Assembly: GCF_026340095.1 (NCBI RefSeq)
Contig: NZ_JAPEPO010000002.1
Span: 620,001-684,000 of the forward strand
Reading direction: 5' to 3'
Origin: Streptomyces sp. NBC_01446
Lineage (GTDB): Bacteria; Actinomycetota; Actinomycetes; Streptomycetales; Streptomycetaceae
DNA: 64,000 nucleotides
Position numbers and translations under genes: made by a program. A model generated the notes under the pieces. The model worked only from the letters and a program-made list of their open reading frames with translations. It was not told where the DNA came from and did not search any database. Shown one piece after another: positions 43,497-53,612 of this stretch (position 1 is its first letter; each line of letters begins with the position of its first letter).

Positions 43497-45665
43497 TTAT
43501 CCGGCAACGGCGGATGGAATCAGCTGTTCCGCCCAGATCACCTTCCCCTCACGGTTGTGCCGCGTGCCCCAGCGTTCGGTGAGTTGGGCGACCAGGAGCA
43601 GGCCGCGGCCGCCCTCGTCGAAGTCCCGGGCGCGGCGCAGGTGCGGGGCGGTGCCGCTGGCGTCGGAAACCTCGCACGTCAGGGTGGATTGGAGGATCAT
43701 CCGCAGTTGGATGGGGGTCTCGCCGTAGCGGATCGCGTTCGTCACCAGTTCGCTGACCACAACCTCGGTGGTGAAGGCCATCTCCTCCAAGCCCCAGGCG
43801 GCCAGCCGATCGGATGCGAAGGTGCGCGCCTCGGAGACAACGGCCGGATCGGCGGGGAGATCCAGGGTGGCGACGTGGTCGGCGTCCAGCGCTCGGGTAC
43901 GCGCCACGAGAAGAGCGACGTCATCGGCGGGTCCACTGGGCAACAGATTGTTGAGCAGTGCGTCGCATGTCTCTTCCAGCGACGCCGACGCCTGACCGAG
44001 GACGTCGGACAACGCCGCGAACGCGGTGTCCACGTCACGACCGCGACTTTCGATGAGACCGTCGGTGAAGAGCACGAGAAGGCTGCCTTGTGGCAGTTCG
44101 AACTGGGCAGTTTCGAACGGGAGCCCTCCCAGGCCCAGGGGCGGGCCGATCGGCAGTTCCGGGAAGACGACCGCCCGCGAGCCCGGCGCATCACCAGGAG
44201 TCACCACGGCCGGTAGGACGTGTCCCGCGCTGGCCAGGGAACACGCGCGGGAGACGGGGTCGTAGACCGCGTACAGGCACGTGGCGCTGATCTCGTCCAT
44301 GTCCCTCTGCTCCGCGCGCTGCAGCCGGATGACCACGTCGTCGAGGTGTGTCAGCAGTTCGTCCGGAGTCAGGTCGATGTCGGCCAGAGTGCGGACGGCC
44401 GTGCGCAGTCGGCCCATGGTGGCCGCGGCCTGGATGCCGCGGCCGACGACGTCACCCACCACGAGGGCGACGCGGGCTCCGGAAAGCGGGATCACGTCGT
44501 ACCAGTCACCGCCCACGCCCGCCCGGGATCCGCTGGGGAGGTAGCGGGTGGCCGTCTCGACGGCGGACTCTTCGGGCACGTTCTGCGGCAGCAGGCTGCG
44601 CTGGAGGGTGAGCGCGGTCGAACGCTCCTGTGTGTAGCGACGGGCGTTGTCGATGTTCACGGCTGCTCTGGACGAGATCGCCTGGGCCAGGAGCAGGTCG
44701 TCGTCGTCGAAGGGGTCAGTCGTTTGACGGCGGAGGAACTGCGCGAGCCCCAGCGCGTTTCCACGGGCCCACAGCGGAACCAGGAGCACGGAGTAAGTGG
44801 CGTTGTCGTTGCTGCCTCCGGCGCCGCTGTGGTCCGCGGACACCTTCAGCCACGCGGGCACGTCGCATGGCGCGATGCCGAGGCGGAGGGGTTGTCCGCT
44901 GGCCAGTACGAGAGCCGGCTCGGACCCTTCCGGGTAGGTGTGCCTCTTCACCGTGTCGGCTGCCGGGTCCGGGCCGTCGCCCGAGACGGAGTGTGCGATC
45001 CGGCGGAGTTCCGGCGCGCCATCTGCCGGGTGCGTCCCTTCTTCTTGGAGGGCAGCGTCGAGAAGGTCGACGGTGACGAGGTCGGCGAATTGGTCGGCAC
45101 CGACGTCCGCCAGTTCCTGGGCGGTGCGGACGGTGTCCAGCGTGGTCCCGATCCGCATGCCGGCCTCGATGATCGTGAACAGCCGCCGCTGGAGCCAGCC
45201 GTCGCGTGCCTTCTGGTACGCCGCGACCGCCTCCTGTGCGGAGTGATCGGCGTACTCGAAAGCCAGCGTGCTCAGTGTGATCGTCACCGCGTTGATCAGC
45301 TCAGGGTCTTTGGTGAGGCGGCCCGTCTCCTCGTAGAGCAGATGGAGCAGATACCCGTGGACAAGCCGATGGAGGCGCAGGAGCTCGCTGATCTGCACGC
45401 CGTGCTCAGCGAGTCTTCGGGCGAAGTCAATGGCCGCGGGCGGGGTCGTGACCTTGGAATTTTCGGGGCCGCGCTCAAAAAATTCCAGAACGATGTCGAC
45501 GTGTTCGGACAGGACCACTGGAGCCAGAGCGGCCATGTCCTCGTACTTCCACACCTCGGGAAGCTCGCCGCGCAAGCGCTCCGTCACCACTTCGACCAGG
45601 TGGTCCGATCGGGGCTCGAGCCCTCGGGCGAGATCGCGAAGGAAGGCATGGGCGTCGATTCCCAT
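43497..45665 (-). CDS. Multidomain PP2C (SpoIIE) phosphatase with RsbW-like kinase domain
   Basis: A 722-residue signalling protein. Residues about 1-160 are a helical sensor (HVDIVLEFFERG, LLRLHRLVHGYLLHLLYEE) like the RsbR N-terminal or PucR-type input domains; about 165-340 a GAF domain; about 350-565 a PP2C domain (SGSRAGVGGDWYDVIPL, VVGDVVGRGIQAA, LVLFTDGLIESR); about 585-715 an HATPase_c_2 anti-sigma kinase domain (EVVVSELVTNAIRYG, DEGGRGLLLVAQL). Such proteins tune partner-switching sigma factor control. The ATG at 45665 is preceded almost directly by GGAGGT, tighter than normal, so the start is uncertain. Confidence 0.88.
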   Translation of the reverse strand: MGIDAHAFLRDLARGLEPRSDHLVEVVTERLRGELPEVWKYEDMAALAPVVLSEHVDIVLEFFERGPENSKVTTPPAAIDFARRLAEHGVQISELLRLHRLVHGYLLHLLYEETGRLTKDPELINAVTITLSTLAFEYADHSAQEAVAAYQKARDGWLQRRLFTIIEAGMRIGTTLDTVRTAQELADVGADQFADLVTVDLLDAALQEEGTHPADGAPELRRIAHSVSGDGPDPAADTVKRHTYPEGSEPALVLASGQPLRLGIAPCDVPAWLKVSADHSGAGGSNDNATYSVLLVPLWARGNALGLAQFLRRQTTDPFDDDDLLLAQAISSRAAVNIDNARRYTQERSTALTLQRSLLPQNVPEESAVETATRYLPSGSRAGVGGDWYDVIPLSGARVALVVGDVVGRGIQAAATMGRLRTAVRTLADIDLTPDELLTHLDDVVIRLQRAEQRDMDEISATCLYAVYDPVSRACSLASAGHVLPAVVTPGDAPGSRAVVFPELPIGPPLGLGGLPFETAQFELPQGSLLVLFTDGLIESRGRDVDTAFAALSDVLGQASASLEETCDALLNNLLPSGPADDVALLVARTRALDADHVATLDLPADPAVVSEARTFASDRLAAWGLEEMAFTTEVVVSELVTNAIRYGETPIQLRMILQSTLTCEVSDASGTAPHLRRARDFDEGGRGLLLVAQLTERWGTRHNREGKVIWAEQLIPSAVAG

Positions 45666-45789
45666 ACCTCCAAATGTACGGGCATCCGTATGCGCGGGCC
45701 CCTCATCGCGTGGCGCCCGCGAAGAGGGGGTGACCAGCGGCGGCCCGCACGGCCCACGCAGCGGGCGCGAGGCTGTACAGCAGGTCGCC

Positions 45790-45985
45790 CGGGCGCACAG
45801 TATGTCGAACGGGACCTTCTGCTTGAGGCGGCATCCGGGTACGTACCCACCGAAGCGGCCGACCGTCTCCTCGACGGACGCGGTCACCGCGGGCTCGTCG
45901 CCGGCGGAGACGACGCAGTGCACGGTGTCCCGCATGACGAGCGGCGGTTCGACCGGGTTGAGGACGATGATCGCCTTGCCGCGGG
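45790..45985 (-). pseudogene. Acetaldehyde dehydrogenase (MhpF/DmpF-like) remnant
   Basis: One frame upstream of the phosphatase encodes GKAIIVLNPVEPPLVMRDTV, then HCVVSAGDE and GGYVPGCRLKQKVPFDIL. This matches the conserved stretch of acylating acetaldehyde dehydrogenases (LNPAEPPLIMRDT, YVPGYRLKQ). Only about 60 residues remain, without the Rossmann or catalytic Cys parts. The rest of 45666-46172 shows no other gene that I can support. Confidence 0.6.
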
Positions 45986-46172
45986 CAGCGCCGCCGGCTC
46001 CACGGCGAGCGGGATGACGGAGACGAACGCTGCAGCGGTACTGGCGGACGGGCATGACCGAGGGAAGCGACAAGGAGTAGCGAGACCCCCAGCAGGAGGA
46101 GCTGCGGATCGAGGACCAGCCACGTCAACTGCCTTCATATACGCGGCGGTTGATATAGCAACCGAGCGGGGA

Positions 46173-47192
46173 TCACCGAAGCCGCGGGCTCAACGGGGTG
46201 CGGCCGGACACAAGCCGCTCTACGTAGCGTTGAGCCGCGAGGACCGCGGCGCCCGTGGAGATCGCTGTCGTGGTGAGCCGGCCGGGGCGGACGTCCAGAC
46301 CCTGGTGGACCATCGGCGTCGTTCGGCGTTCGAGGGTGTCCCGGAGGCCGTCGACGAGGGGTTCGGCGGCTGGGCCGAGAGCGCTGTCCACGACGAGCAG
46401 GTCGGGGTTGAGCATGGGCACGAAGCCGGTGAGGGGGTGGGCCATGGTGCGGCCGAGGTCCGTCAGCCAGCGGCGTACCGGCACGTCTCCCTCTGCCGCC
46501 AGGGAGATGACCTCGTCGAGTGTCAGGGGGCGGCCGAGAGCGGTGGCGATGTCCTCGACCAGACCGGGGCCGTTTCGGCGCACGATGGTGAGGCAGCCTC
46601 GGCAGCCGCACACACAGATGTCTCCGTCGTCACGGACGCTGACGTGGCCGAGTTCCCCGGCGATGCCGCCTGCGCCCCGGAAAAGCCGGCCGCCGATCAC
46701 GATGGCCGCGCCGAATCCGGGGACGACGCTGAGATAGACCGCGGTGTGGGCGCCCTGTGCGGCGCCGTGACCCGCTTCGCCCAATGCGGCCAGATTGGCG
46801 TCATTCTCGATCATCACCGGTATGCCGAGCGCCGCGGTCAGAGCGTCCGAGGGATCGGTCAGGAGCCAGTCCGGCCGGGGATGCCTGGGCGCTGTGAAAG
46901 GCGCGTCTCCTCGGGCGTCCATGGGGATCTGCGGTGCTCCGACACCCTGCCGGAACGGCATGGCAACCGAGATGACAACGGCACAGGGGCGTCCTGCGTC
47001 AGGCGAGACCTCGTTGACGGCGGCGGCCAGCTCCGCGGCGGTGGCCGCGAACGGCTTGGTCAGATCGACGTGGACGTTCGCGCTGCCGAGCAGACGGCCG
47101 TCGAGTCCCATGAGGGTGACCGACTGCTGCGTGCGGCCGAGTTGGATGGCAGTGACCGTCTTACCGGTCAGGTCGATACGCACGGTCCCCAT
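46173..47192 (-). pseudogene. ROK-family regulator lacking its DNA-binding domain
   Basis: About 339 residues of a ROK domain: AIQLGRTQQSVTLMGLDGRL, ENDANLAALGEAGHG with catalytic Asp present, GELGHVSVRDDGDICVCGCRGC with the zinc Cys set, and a full C-terminus. Transcriptional ROK repressors have an 80-residue winged helix before this domain. Here the upstream DNA is instead an 18-bp terminator and the rhamnosidase 3' end. The protein could start at the ATG 47192, but it would be an HTH-less fragment. It probably once regulated a neighbouring glycoside locus. Confidence 0.6.
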
Positions 47193-47256
47193 CGAGACGG
47201 CCACAGCCGAGCAGGCAGGGGTTCGGACCGTCGGCACCTGGGTGCTCGTTGCCCAC

Positions 47257-47300
47257 GGCCGGGCCTTCTGCGCCGGAATCGCGGCGCAGAAGGCCCGGCC
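47257..47300. terminator. Strong 18-bp hairpin after the rhamnosidase gene
   Basis: GGCCGGGCCTTCTGCGCC (47257-47274) pairs perfectly with GGCGCAGAAGGCCCGGCC (47283-47300) around an 8-base loop. On the minus strand it begins 9 bases after the rhamnosidase stop, so it is a typical intrinsic terminator, working in either direction. Confidence 0.85.
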
Positions 47301-49543
47301 CGCGGCATCTAGCGGACCTGGAAGGTGTAGGTACCTGCTGCGACCTGATAGGTCGCTGCTGTGGCGCTGCGGTTCAGCAGCGAGGGGGTGGTGTGGCCCC
47401 CGGTGACGTGCAGGCTGTCCTTGGAGGCGGCCGGCACGTGGACGGTCGCTGTGCTGCCCGTCGGGACAGTGACCTTGAGGGTGAGGCGACCGTTGTGGTC
47501 CTTCTGCCACGCGCTGGTGACGTTGCCCTGAGGAGTCGCGTAGCTGCCGGAGGCGTGGGTCAGACTACCGACGACCGCGGGGGCTATGTCGAGCTGCCGG
47601 TAGGCCACGGAGCCAGAGGCCTGACGGATTCCGGCGAGACCGCTGATGAGCCAGGAGTCGACCTGTCCCAGGAAGTGGTGGTTCTGGGAACCCGACCCGT
47701 CCAGGGATTCCGGAAGGGTGGTGTGGCCGCTGGCGATGAGGTAACCGTAGCCGGGGGACGTGGGGTTGACGACCATGTCGTAGATGACGTCGTCTCGTCC
47801 GCCGTCCTGCAGGGCACGGAGGAGCGGACCCAGGCCCACGGAGCCGGTGGTGATGTGGTTGTCGCTTGCGCGTACTGACGCGACGAGCCGGGCGAGGACC
47901 TGGGCACGGTCGGAGGCGGCGACGAGGCCGGCGTCGAGCGCCATGGCGTTGGAAGCTTCACTGTCGCTGCCGTAGTACACGCCGGTGGAGTCCTCGTGGC
48001 GGAACTTGCCGGTGAACTCGTCGGCCAACTGCCCAGCGAGGGCGGTGTACTTGGTGACGTCGGCCGACTTGCCCAGCACCTTGGCCGTCTTCGCCATGTC
48101 GTTGGCCGCGGTGTAGTACCCGGCGAGGATGGCCAGCTGCATGGGCGTGGTGTTGTCGGTGGCCGACCAGTCTCCGAGTCCGGGAATGTCACCCTTGTTG
48201 GCAGCCTTGTTGGCAGCCTCGTAGTCGAGCCACTTGACCATGTTGTCGTAGTAGAGCGTCATGGTCCGGGTGTCACCGTAGGTCTGGTAGAGCTGCCACG
48301 GAATGCGGATGACGGCGCTGCCCCAGTTCACCTCGTCGAGGAACTCGATGGTCCCCTGCGGGTAATCGAGCTTGACAGGCGCGACCCGGTGGAACTCCGG
48401 CGCGATGTTGGCGATGAGCCCCGGGGAAGCATCGCCGGGCTGCCGCTGAGCGGTCGCCATGTTGCGGACCAGTTGAGGCTCGTAGGAGGAGAGGTCGTAG
48501 TCGGTCAGCAGGGCATCCAGGTTGTGGAGATTGTCGCCCGTGTACGGCCCCTTCTCCCGGTCGGGGCAGTCGGTCAGGACCGACATCATGTTGCTCTGCA
48601 TCGCGCGGAGGGTGACGGTGTGGATCCCGTTGATGAGCTCGCTCGAAGAGTCGAACGTGCTCGCCGGCGGGTTGGAGGCGTGAACCACCTTCATCGTCAC
48701 CGTGTCGGGGCGTGGCGCTGCCGACAGGCCGTCGACCTGAAGGTAGCGGAAGCCGCTGTAGGTGAACTGCGGATGCCAGGTCTCGGTGCCCTTGCCCGAC
48801 ATGGTGTACCGGTAGGCGATCTTGTTGGTTGCCGTCGCACCCGTGGAGGACACGTCCAAGGAGCCGTCGGACTTGAGGAGCTCCGCGGGGGTCATGGTGA
48901 TGGTGCTTCCGGCCGGTCCGGAGGCGTTCAGGGTGGGCCACCCTGAACGGTTGGCGCCGAAGTCGAGGATGTACGAGCCGTTGCCGCGGGGCGTGATCGA
49001 GACCGGCTCGACCGTCTGCGCGACGGTCACCGGCGGCCGCTGGTCCGCCCGCAGCGGTGTGGTGTCGCGGGGTGTGGTGCTGGACGTGAGCTTGGCAAGG
49101 GAGGCGTTCTGCCAGTCGGAACCGCCGAGCTTGTCGGCCACCGTGGGCGAGGTCGCCGACCGGCGGGCGTCGAACTCCTCGCCGCTCCACCACGATGAAT
49201 ACGTCGTGGGCCCCAGGGCGGTTCGCCACGAGGTGTCGGACTTGACGGTCTCCGTGTGGCCGTCGGCGTACGTGATCTCCAATTGCGCAATGGCTTTTGG
49301 CTCGCCGTAGACCGTGTACTGCTCCAGGCTGCCGCCGAAGAAGTAGTGACCGGCTGTCTTGACGCGCTGGTAGGCGCCACTGCCGGTCTCGACACCCAGG
49401 ACATTGGTGCCCGTCTTGAGTTCGTCGGTGAGGTCGTAGGTCCGGTAGTCGACCTCCGAGGAGTACGTCGTCTGACCGGGTTCCAGGACGTTGGCGCTGA
49501 CTGCGTGCCCGTTGAGCGTGGAGGCATACATCCCAAGGCCCGT

Positions 49544-49553
49544 CATGTACAGC
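49544..49553. repeat. Target-site duplication, left
   Basis: CATGTACAGC, repeated exactly at 51364-51373. A 10-bp duplication is usual for IS4-family insertion. Confidence 0.95.
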
Positions 49554-49571
49554 CAATGCCGCGTAGTTAAG
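49554..49571. repeat. IS4-family left terminal inverted repeat
   Basis: CAATGCCGCGTAGTTAAG, perfect inverse of 51346-51363. Confidence 0.95.
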
Positions 49572-51225
49572 CCGGGATGGCGGCTGTCGAGTCCCGTGAA
49601 CCCGCTGGTGGCTGGGGTGTCTTGACCCATTGGGGATGGAGTCGGTAGCGGCCATGACCTGACCTGATGAGGAATTTCTGCGTGATCCATTGCCCCATCT
49701 GCGCCGAGAGGCTGCGGATGTGGTCGATTTTGAGGGCGTCAGCGATCTGCCGGGGAGTCCAGTCCTGGCCGGGATCGGCTGCCACCAGGAGTCGGAAGAC
49801 GTGGGAGCGTCGATCGGTGTTCGCCGGTGACGGTGGCAGGGCTGTGGGCTGCTCGGTGGCGGCGAGGACGGTGATGTCCAGGCGGTTGAAGGAATGGCTG
49901 CTCAGTGGGCGGGTCTCGTTCTGTGTGGTGCCGTAGCGGGACATCGGACACTTCACCTTGCGGGCACTGATCCGGGGTCGGCGGGCCGGCAGCAGCCCGG
50001 CCAGGACAGCCCGGGCGATGCCGCCGCCGTCACTGTCGTCGCCGGTGATGCCGCAAGCGTCGACGATCTGGTCGGCGGCGGCCTGCAGGGCGATGGTGAA
50101 GCTGGCCCGGTCGGGGTCGGTGCCCGGGCGGGACTCGGCCGCGTCGCACATCGCTCGACGCAGGACCTGGTGGACGGTGAGCCAGGCCCACAGTTCCTGT
50201 TCCAGACCGCAAGCGTCGCAGGAGCGCAGGACTCGTCCAGTGAGCAGGGTGTGCCGCAGGGCGAGGAAGGCCGACTCGACTTCCCAGCGCTCGTGATAGA
50301 GGCGGGCCAGTCGCTCAGCGGGGTCGGTGCGGTGGTCGAGCAGCGTGGTGATCAGCATGTAGTGGTCGCTGATCCGGGTGCCGTCGTCGCAGGTGGCTGT
50401 GATGTCGACGTTGATGATGCGGAACGTCCGGTCCTGGAGCTGGGTCAGGAACGAGCCGTCGGGCAGCGCGGTGAAGACGGTCGGCCGACGGCGGGAGTTG
50501 AGCCGGACCAGCAGTTGGGCGCCGGTGTCGGCGGTGTCGATGAGGAAGTCGTTCCCGGCGAAGGCGCGGTCAGCAAGCAGCAGCATCGTGTCGTTCAGCA
50601 GGGGAAGGAGTCGGCGGGCGTAGTGGGTCTCGCCCTTGTTGGTGGGGCCGAAGACGGCGCCGAGCAGGCCCCGGGTGCCGGTCTCGCACAGGGCCATCAG
50701 TCGCAGATGCGGGTAGCCCTCCGGGCCGTAACCGGCGTTGAGGATCTTGCCCAGCCAGGCGCGGACGCGTGGCTGGTCGGGGGCCCGCAGCGAGCTGCAG
50801 CCGTCGAAGGCGACCGTGCGCCACTTCCGGTAGCAGACGCCTGGGGTGCGGGGCTGGGCGATCGGGCCGGCCACGGTCTCGAACAGCATCTTCAGCGGCG
50901 CGGCTCCGATCCTGCGGCGCAGGTCACGCAGGGCCTTTTCACAAGGCCGGACCGGAGCCAGCGGGCCCAGCCCGGCGACCAGTTTGCCCCACACCCCCAG
51001 GTAGCCGACGGCCGGGAAGACGGCCAGGGCCAGCACGAAGTACACCCCCACGCGGGAAGGCAGTAGACGCAACCTGCCCTGGACAGCCCGCGACCTCGCC
51101 AGCACGTCATCGACCAGCTCGAAGGGCAGATACTGCGTCAACTCCCCGAGATGCCCCGGCGCGAAGACACCCCTCGCCACGGTGATGGTGCGGACGAAAC
51201 TGGTCATGGCAGACTGCTCGGACAA
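49567..51225 (-). CDS. IS4-family transposase
   Basis: A 552-residue DDE transposase. The catalytic residues are visible as Asp141 in VAFDGCSS, Asp219 in LLLADRAF and Glu317 in YHERWEVESAFLALRHT, the last matching the YREK signature of the IS4 family with Arg in place of the final Lys. The N-terminal Nterm_IS4 domain (FELVDDVLARSRAVQGRLR) is present. The C-terminus runs into the left inverted repeat. It appears fully active. Confidence 0.95.
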   Translation of the reverse strand: MSEQSAMTSFVRTITVARGVFAPGHLGELTQYLPFELVDDVLARSRAVQGRLRLLPSRVGVYFVLALAVFPAVGYLGVWGKLVAGLGPLAPVRPCEKALRDLRRRIGAAPLKMLFETVAGPIAQPRTPGVCYRKWRTVAFDGCSSLRAPDQPRVRAWLGKILNAGYGPEGYPHLRLMALCETGTRGLLGAVFGPTNKGETHYARRLLPLLNDTMLLLADRAFAGNDFLIDTADTGAQLLVRLNSRRRPTVFTALPDGSFLTQLQDRTFRIINVDITATCDDGTRISDHYMLITTLLDHRTDPAERLARLYHERWEVESAFLALRHTLLTGRVLRSCDACGLEQELWAWLTVHQVLRRAMCDAAESRPGTDPDRASFTIALQAAADQIVDACGITGDDSDGGGIARAVLAGLLPARRPRISARKVKCPMSRYGTTQNETRPLSSHSFNRLDITVLAATEQPTALPPSPANTDRRSHVFRLLVAADPGQDWTPRQIADALKIDHIRSLSAQMGQWITQKFLIRSGHGRYRLHPQWVKTPQPPAGSRDSTAAIPA

Positions 51226-51345
51226 CGGGACCCCTGCTCAGCGTGAAGACCTTGGACGGCTTCACCGCTGTAGCAGAGGTCCCGTTCTCCATGCCCGCCC
51301 CGGCAAGACCCACCGAGCTGATCAAGTTGACGCCACCCGCGGCTT

Positions 51346-51363
51346 CTTAACTACGCGGCATTG
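51346..51363. repeat. IS4-family right terminal inverted repeat
   Basis: CTTAACTACGCGGCATTG, perfect inverse of 49554-49571. Confidence 0.95.
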
Positions 51364-51373
51364 CATGTACAGC
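51364..51373. repeat. Target-site duplication, right
   Basis: CATGTACAGC, the second copy of 49544-49553. Confidence 0.95.
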
Positions 51374-52101
51374 CGCGCCTTTGCTACGCGGCCGTGCACG
51401 GTGAAGGACTTGCCGAACACGGGAAGTGGTGTCTCCGAGCCGTCCGGCCGGGTGTAGTCGTACGAGGCGTTCTCGATCCAGCGCGCCGACCAGTCCGAGT
51501 TGTTGAGCAGGCCCATCTCCCACGTGGCGGGTGAGCTCCAGCCCGACGCATGTCCGTCTGCGTCCCAGACCCGCACCTGCCAGGCGACCGACTCGCGCGA
51601 GCGGAGAGCGTCACCGGCGAAGGCGATGTTGTTCGTGGCGCTGGAGTCGACCTTGCCGGATTTCCAGACGTCGGCAATGCCGCGCCGCAACTGGGCGACC
51701 GTGTGGGCCGCTCGGATCTCGTACGCCCGCTGCCCGGAGGTGCGCCCGTCTTGCGGCGCATCGAGTTTCCATGCCAGCAAGGGCGCTTGGCTGTCGATCC
51801 CGATGGGGTTGGTTTGGTTGTCTGTGCTCAGGTCAACGGCCCGTACAGCTTCGGGTCTGGGGTGCGGCGACGCGGAGGCCACGCCTGAGGCGGCCAGCCC
51901 CAGTGTCGTCGCCAGCGCGATGGTCGTGGTGAATCTCGAACTCCTCACAGGGAGCAGTCCCTTCGACTGGGAACACGTCAGACCGGCCGACCAGTGCTGT
52001 CCCGTGGTGGGCGAGACGCAGGCCGGTGGGGTCTGGACGGTTGTTCTGCTTGACGGTCCGAATTTCTTGGCGTCTGACCCGCAACTGGGGTGTCAGACGT
52101 A

Positions 52102-52115
52102 TTGAATCGTTTCAA
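52102..52115. promoter_or_regulatory. LacI-type operator upstream of rhamnosidase
   Basis: TTGAATCGTTTCAA contains TGAATCGTTTCA, one base from the TGAATCGATTCA site ahead of rhaI. It lies 155 bp upstream of the rhamnosidase start. This links the secreted enzyme to the rhamnose LacI regulator 27 kb away. Confidence 0.75.
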
Positions 52116-52359
52116 TGAGTTGCGGTGCCGTCACGCTAGAGGCCACAGAGATTGCTGTCCAGACTCTGTATGCCGTGGATGTGTGCGATCTCAAATGGTG
52201 GTCACCACCCACGAGTCGGATGGGCGTGCGATCAGGAGGAGCTGGCTGGGACACGAGCTGCGGACGCCGGGTGCCCGACGCGGATGCAGCCCCCTCGAAA
52301 GCTTCTGAGCAGGGATCACGCCCGCGCAGGCAGCGATGGAGGTCGGTGCCTCTTACTGA

Positions 52360-52575
52360 CGCGACAGGCATTGGGGCAGCGGTGGGTCGCTTGGGTAAAG
52401 ACTTGGAACATCGAGAAGCGCCAGCCCACGCCCGAGCCGAAGAACTCTCAAGCCGGATAGAAGAGTTGAAGCCGCAATCGCACGGACCGGGGAACAGCTG
52501 ACGCGCTTGGTGATCGCGCGAGAGACAATGCCCGGCGGTGCCCGCGGGACGGGTCCGGAAGCAGCCAGAAGGGCA
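52360..52575 (+). pseudogene. Frameshifted coiled-coil protein remnant
   Basis: In the gap 51949-52943 one frame gives GAAVGRLGKDLEHREAPAHA, then RAEELSSRIEEL; after a shift another gives AAIARTGEQLTRLVIARETM. Together this looks like a heptad-rich protein of the kind often found beside actinobacterial insertion elements. No start or complete frame survives. The rest of this 995-bp gap holds only the LacI-type operator. Confidence 0.45.
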
Positions 52576-52943
52576 GGTGCTGTGGTCTGCTCACTTCGCG
52601 GGCCGAGCGACACTCATCAGTGTCTGCCGCCCGTTGGCGACGAGCTTCTGGCTGCCGCTCTGAAGGCCGAGCACTCCACCCCTCGTCCGGTCAGGGCGCA
52701 TTGGGACCTTCCGACCCCTACCGACCGCGCCTCGATGACGCCGCCGATACGAAGGACGCGCCCAGCATGTTGATCTCAAGCCGGCCCGACTCTTTGACTG
52801 CGGACCGCAGCGTGGACATGGTCTCGGCGACCGACTCGAAACTCTCGTCGCCCCCCTCATCACCACACCTCACCACCATCGGGCGGCTCGACGGCGACGT
52901 CCACCACGTAGCGCCTTCGGTGGGCCGCTGGAAGCATGGAGCC

Positions 52944-53612
52944 ATGGACACCGTCAGCACCCCGGACATTCTCGAAGCGATCGCGACCGGGCTCCAGGAC
53001 TGGCGCAAGCTCGCGCAGCCCATCGCCGCTCGCTACCGCACACCCGACCCCGTCAGGGCAGCCGCGTTCGTGGCAGCCGTCGCGCAGGCTGCAGTCACCG
53101 TCGGCCAGGATCCGGAGATCCGGCTCGGCCGCGGAGTCGTCGACCTGGCCCTGTCCACCGCCGGCGACAAGGGCGGGCGGTGGGTCACAGCCCAGGACAT
53201 CGAACTGGCCCGCACCATCAGCAAGTTGGCCCGGGAGCACGGCCTCACCGCACTCCCCGGCGAGGTGACGCAGCTGGAGCTCGCACTCGACACCGCCGAC
53301 GACACGGCGGTGTCCCCGTTCTGGTCCGCCTTGCTCACCGGAGCCCCCGACCACGTGGTGGGCGACACGGTCCTCGACCAGACGAACCGCGTACCCAGCG
53401 TGTGGTTCCAGGCGACAGACGCCCATCCGACCCCGCGCCAGCGCTGGCACGTCGATCTGTGGCTGGCTCCCGAGGTGGCGGATGACCGCATCGCAGCGGC
53501 CGTCGCCGCCGGGGGCACCGTCGTCGACGCTTCCGAAGCTCCGTCGTTCACCGTGCTCGCCGACCCCGAGGGCAACAAGGTCTGCGTCTGCACCGCCCTC
53601 GACCGTGACTAG
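52944..53612 (+). CDS. PCD-like / VOC two-domain protein
   Basis: A 222-residue protein. Residues about 1-110 resemble the pterin-4a-carbinolamine dehydratase fold used in many actinobacterial VOC fusions (DWRKLAQPIAARYRTPD, DLALSTAGDKGGRWVTAQDIELARTIS in parts). Residues about 115-222 are a glyoxalase-like domain (VWFQATDAHPTPRQRWHVDLWLAPE in parts, ending VLADPEGNKVCVCT). The substrate is unknown. The ATG at 52944 has a GGAG 8 bases upstream. Confidence 0.78.
   Translation: MDTVSTPDILEAIATGLQDWRKLAQPIAARYRTPDPVRAAAFVAAVAQAAVTVGQDPEIRLGRGVVDLALSTAGDKGGRWVTAQDIELARTISKLAREHGLTALPGEVTQLELALDTADDTAVSPFWSALLTGAPDHVVGDTVLDQTNRVPSVWFQATDAHPTPRQRWHVDLWLAPEVADDRIAAAVAAGGTVVDASEAPSFTVLADPEGNKVCVCTALDRD

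Larger units (their letters stand above)
49554..51363. mobile_element. IS4-family insertion sequence, 1810 bp, complete
   Basis: The element has perfect 18-bp terminal inverted repeats (CAATGCCGCGTAGTTAAG at the left and its inverse at 51346-51363), a 10-bp target duplication and one full-length transposase. Identical flanks and repeats indicate recent insertion. It splits the alpha-L-rhamnosidase gene. Confidence 0.96.
47309..51948 (-). pseudogene. Secreted GH78 alpha-L-rhamnosidase interrupted by an IS4-family element
   Basis: The N-terminal part (51948 down to 51364; GTG start, signal peptide ending ASGVASAS) and the C-terminal part (49543 down to 47309) are one gene. Removing the element and one copy of CATGTACAGC joins KARLYM to TGLGMYASTLNG in frame, giving about 939 residues. 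GH78 features include an N-terminal beta-sandwich start (NPIGIDSQAPLLAWKL), TDCPDREKGPYTGDN near the catalytic site and the YGYLIASGHTTLPES C-terminal barrel segment (in parts). It would release rhamnose outside the cell for the rha importer. A LacI-type operator lies 155 bp upstream. As it stands the enzyme is inactivated but could be regained by precise excision. Confidence 0.92.

Noticed and set aside
44220..47312. 1030-residue frame antisense to phosphatase and ROK genes
   Set aside because: Shadow of two genes with clear motifs on the other strand.
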